From assembly GCA_017397695.1 (NCBI GenBank), contig JAFQIF010000034.1:1-6427 (forward strand): DNA of 6,427 bases, given 5' to 3'. The notes beneath the pieces were generated by a model. That model was given only the letters and a program-made list of their open reading frames with translations. It was not told the DNA's origin and did not search any database. Below are positions 5,872-6,427 of this stretch, one piece after another (position 1 is the first letter of the stretch; each line of letters begins with the position of its first letter). The stretch is from Clostridia bacterium. Its GTDB lineage: Bacteria; Bacillota_A; Clostridia; Christensenellales; Aristaeellaceae. Position numbers and translations under genes: made by a program.

Positions 5872-6427
5872 TTATCGTTCAAAATCGCCATGGATCATGC
5901 GCATAGCTTCCCTGCGGGCAGAATCATAGTCCTTCCGTGTTTGTTCCGGCATATATTTCACATACTGCCGCATGCTGTTGAGTTGTGCCAGTAAGTCCAT
6001 GTATTTGTCGCGCATTTCATCCATCTGTCGGTGTGCCTCACGACTGCTTTGTTTTGCTTCGTCAGCTTCTTTCTTCCAATGCGCCATGCCGATCTTGGAA
6101 GAAGCAATTTGCGCGGACAAAACCTGTGTCTTTTTGAGCCATGTCGGGAATTTTGTTTCCAGCTCATCTTTTACCTTGGGCATATTGAACCTATTCATGC
6201 TGGCAAACAGATCTGCAATTTCCTGACCATCTTTTTCGAGTTCAGTTGTTCGCTTCAGCATCCAGGTTGGAATGTGTTGGCGGCCTGTTTCCTTGGCTGC
6301 TCTGCCGCGCTCCAGATCAGGAAATTCTTTCGCCATGAAGTTGTGATAGAGATCCTGCCAGCGACACAATTTCTGTCTGTCGCCGATGATCTTCTTTGCG
6401 GACAGATGACCATCCGGCGTAAGTGGA
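5872..6427 (-). CDS. Mob/Pre-family mobilization protein (plasmid recombination enzyme), C-terminal part
   Basis: The frame is open from the right edge to a TAA at 5872, giving 184 visible residues. The first visible part, PLTPDGHLSAKKIIGDRQKL then CRWQDLYHNF and PDLERGRAAKETGRQHIP, matches the conserved segment of Mob/Pre (MobV relaxase) proteins that reads G-x-LSAK ... LERG. Proteins of this family nick at oriT and start conjugative mobilization; some also act in plasmid recombination. The catalytic N-terminal domain is outside the window. The rest is largely a charged coiled coil (KKEADEAKQSSREAHRQMDE and following, to about QLNSMRQYVKY), as is usual behind the relaxase domain. The start is not visible; the TTG near 6369 is internal, because family-conserved sequence continues upstream of it. 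It marks a mobile or mobilizable element, integrated or plasmid-derived. Confidence 0.85.
   Translation of the reverse strand, partial: PLTPDGHLSAKKIIGDRQKLCRWQDLYHNFMAKEFPDLERGRAAKETGRQHIPTWMLKRTTELEKDGQEIADLFASMNRFNMPKVKDELETKFPTWLKKTQVLSAQIASSKIGMAHWKKEADEAKQSSREAHRQMDEMRDKYMDLLAQLNSMRQYVKYMPEQTRKDYDSARREAMRMIHGDFER

Noticed and set aside
1..6427. CRISPR array, tRNA or rRNA genes, toxin-antitoxin or anti-phage genes
   Set aside because: I saw no regularly spaced repeats, no structural RNA motifs, and no domains of those systems on either strand.

Overview
The window looks like a chromosomal segment of an anaerobic Firmicute of class Clostridia (Oscillospiraceae-like or a relative). The grounds are strong AGGAGG-type ribosome sites, moderately high GC in the core genes, a family-1 sugar-type binding lipoprotein paired with a membrane sensor, small zinc-ribbon membrane proteins, and a Mob/Pre-type mobilization gene like those of clostridial mobile elements. 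The organism is inferred from gene style only; no rRNA or other marker is present.

Layout. (1) Positions 1-2402, minus strand: a two-gene operon. A lipoprotein ABC solute-binding protein (1056-2402) is followed after 18 nt by a membrane-anchored sensor/regulator that runs off the left edge. The operon has a good sigma-A promoter at 2542-2570 and a leader of about 130 nt with two possible hairpins. (2) Positions 2677-5425, plus strand, divergent from the first: a compact four-gene operon. It encodes a soluble coiled-coil protein with two C-terminal zinc ribbons, a multi-pass membrane protein with a C-terminal zinc ribbon, a small lipocalin-like lipoprotein, and a DUF4870-like membrane protein with an N-terminal zinc ribbon. 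A hairpin terminator follows at 5498-5532. (3) Positions 5552-6427, minus strand, convergent with the operon: the end of a mobile module. It holds a small 64-residue protein of a type I associate with integrative elements, and the C-terminal part of a Mob/Pre (MobV-type) protein cut by the right edge.

How they may work together. The left operon looks like a solute-sensing unit: the binding protein and the sensor are co-transcribed, and no transporter permease is visible. The middle operon is the least explained part. Three of its four proteins carry the same C-x2-C-x10-C-x2-C ribbon, placed on a soluble rod, on the C-terminus of one membrane protein and on the N-terminus of another, with an exported lipoprotein in the same transcript. 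This suggests an envelope-associated assembly of unknown role; the co-assembly is inference. The right-hand module is probably an insertion unrelated to the operon, with its edge between 5426 and 5551.

Gene-free stretches: the only gap close to 300 bases is 2403-2676, which holds the divergent promoters and the leader. The gaps 5426-5551 (terminator) and 5747-5871 contain nothing else I can support.
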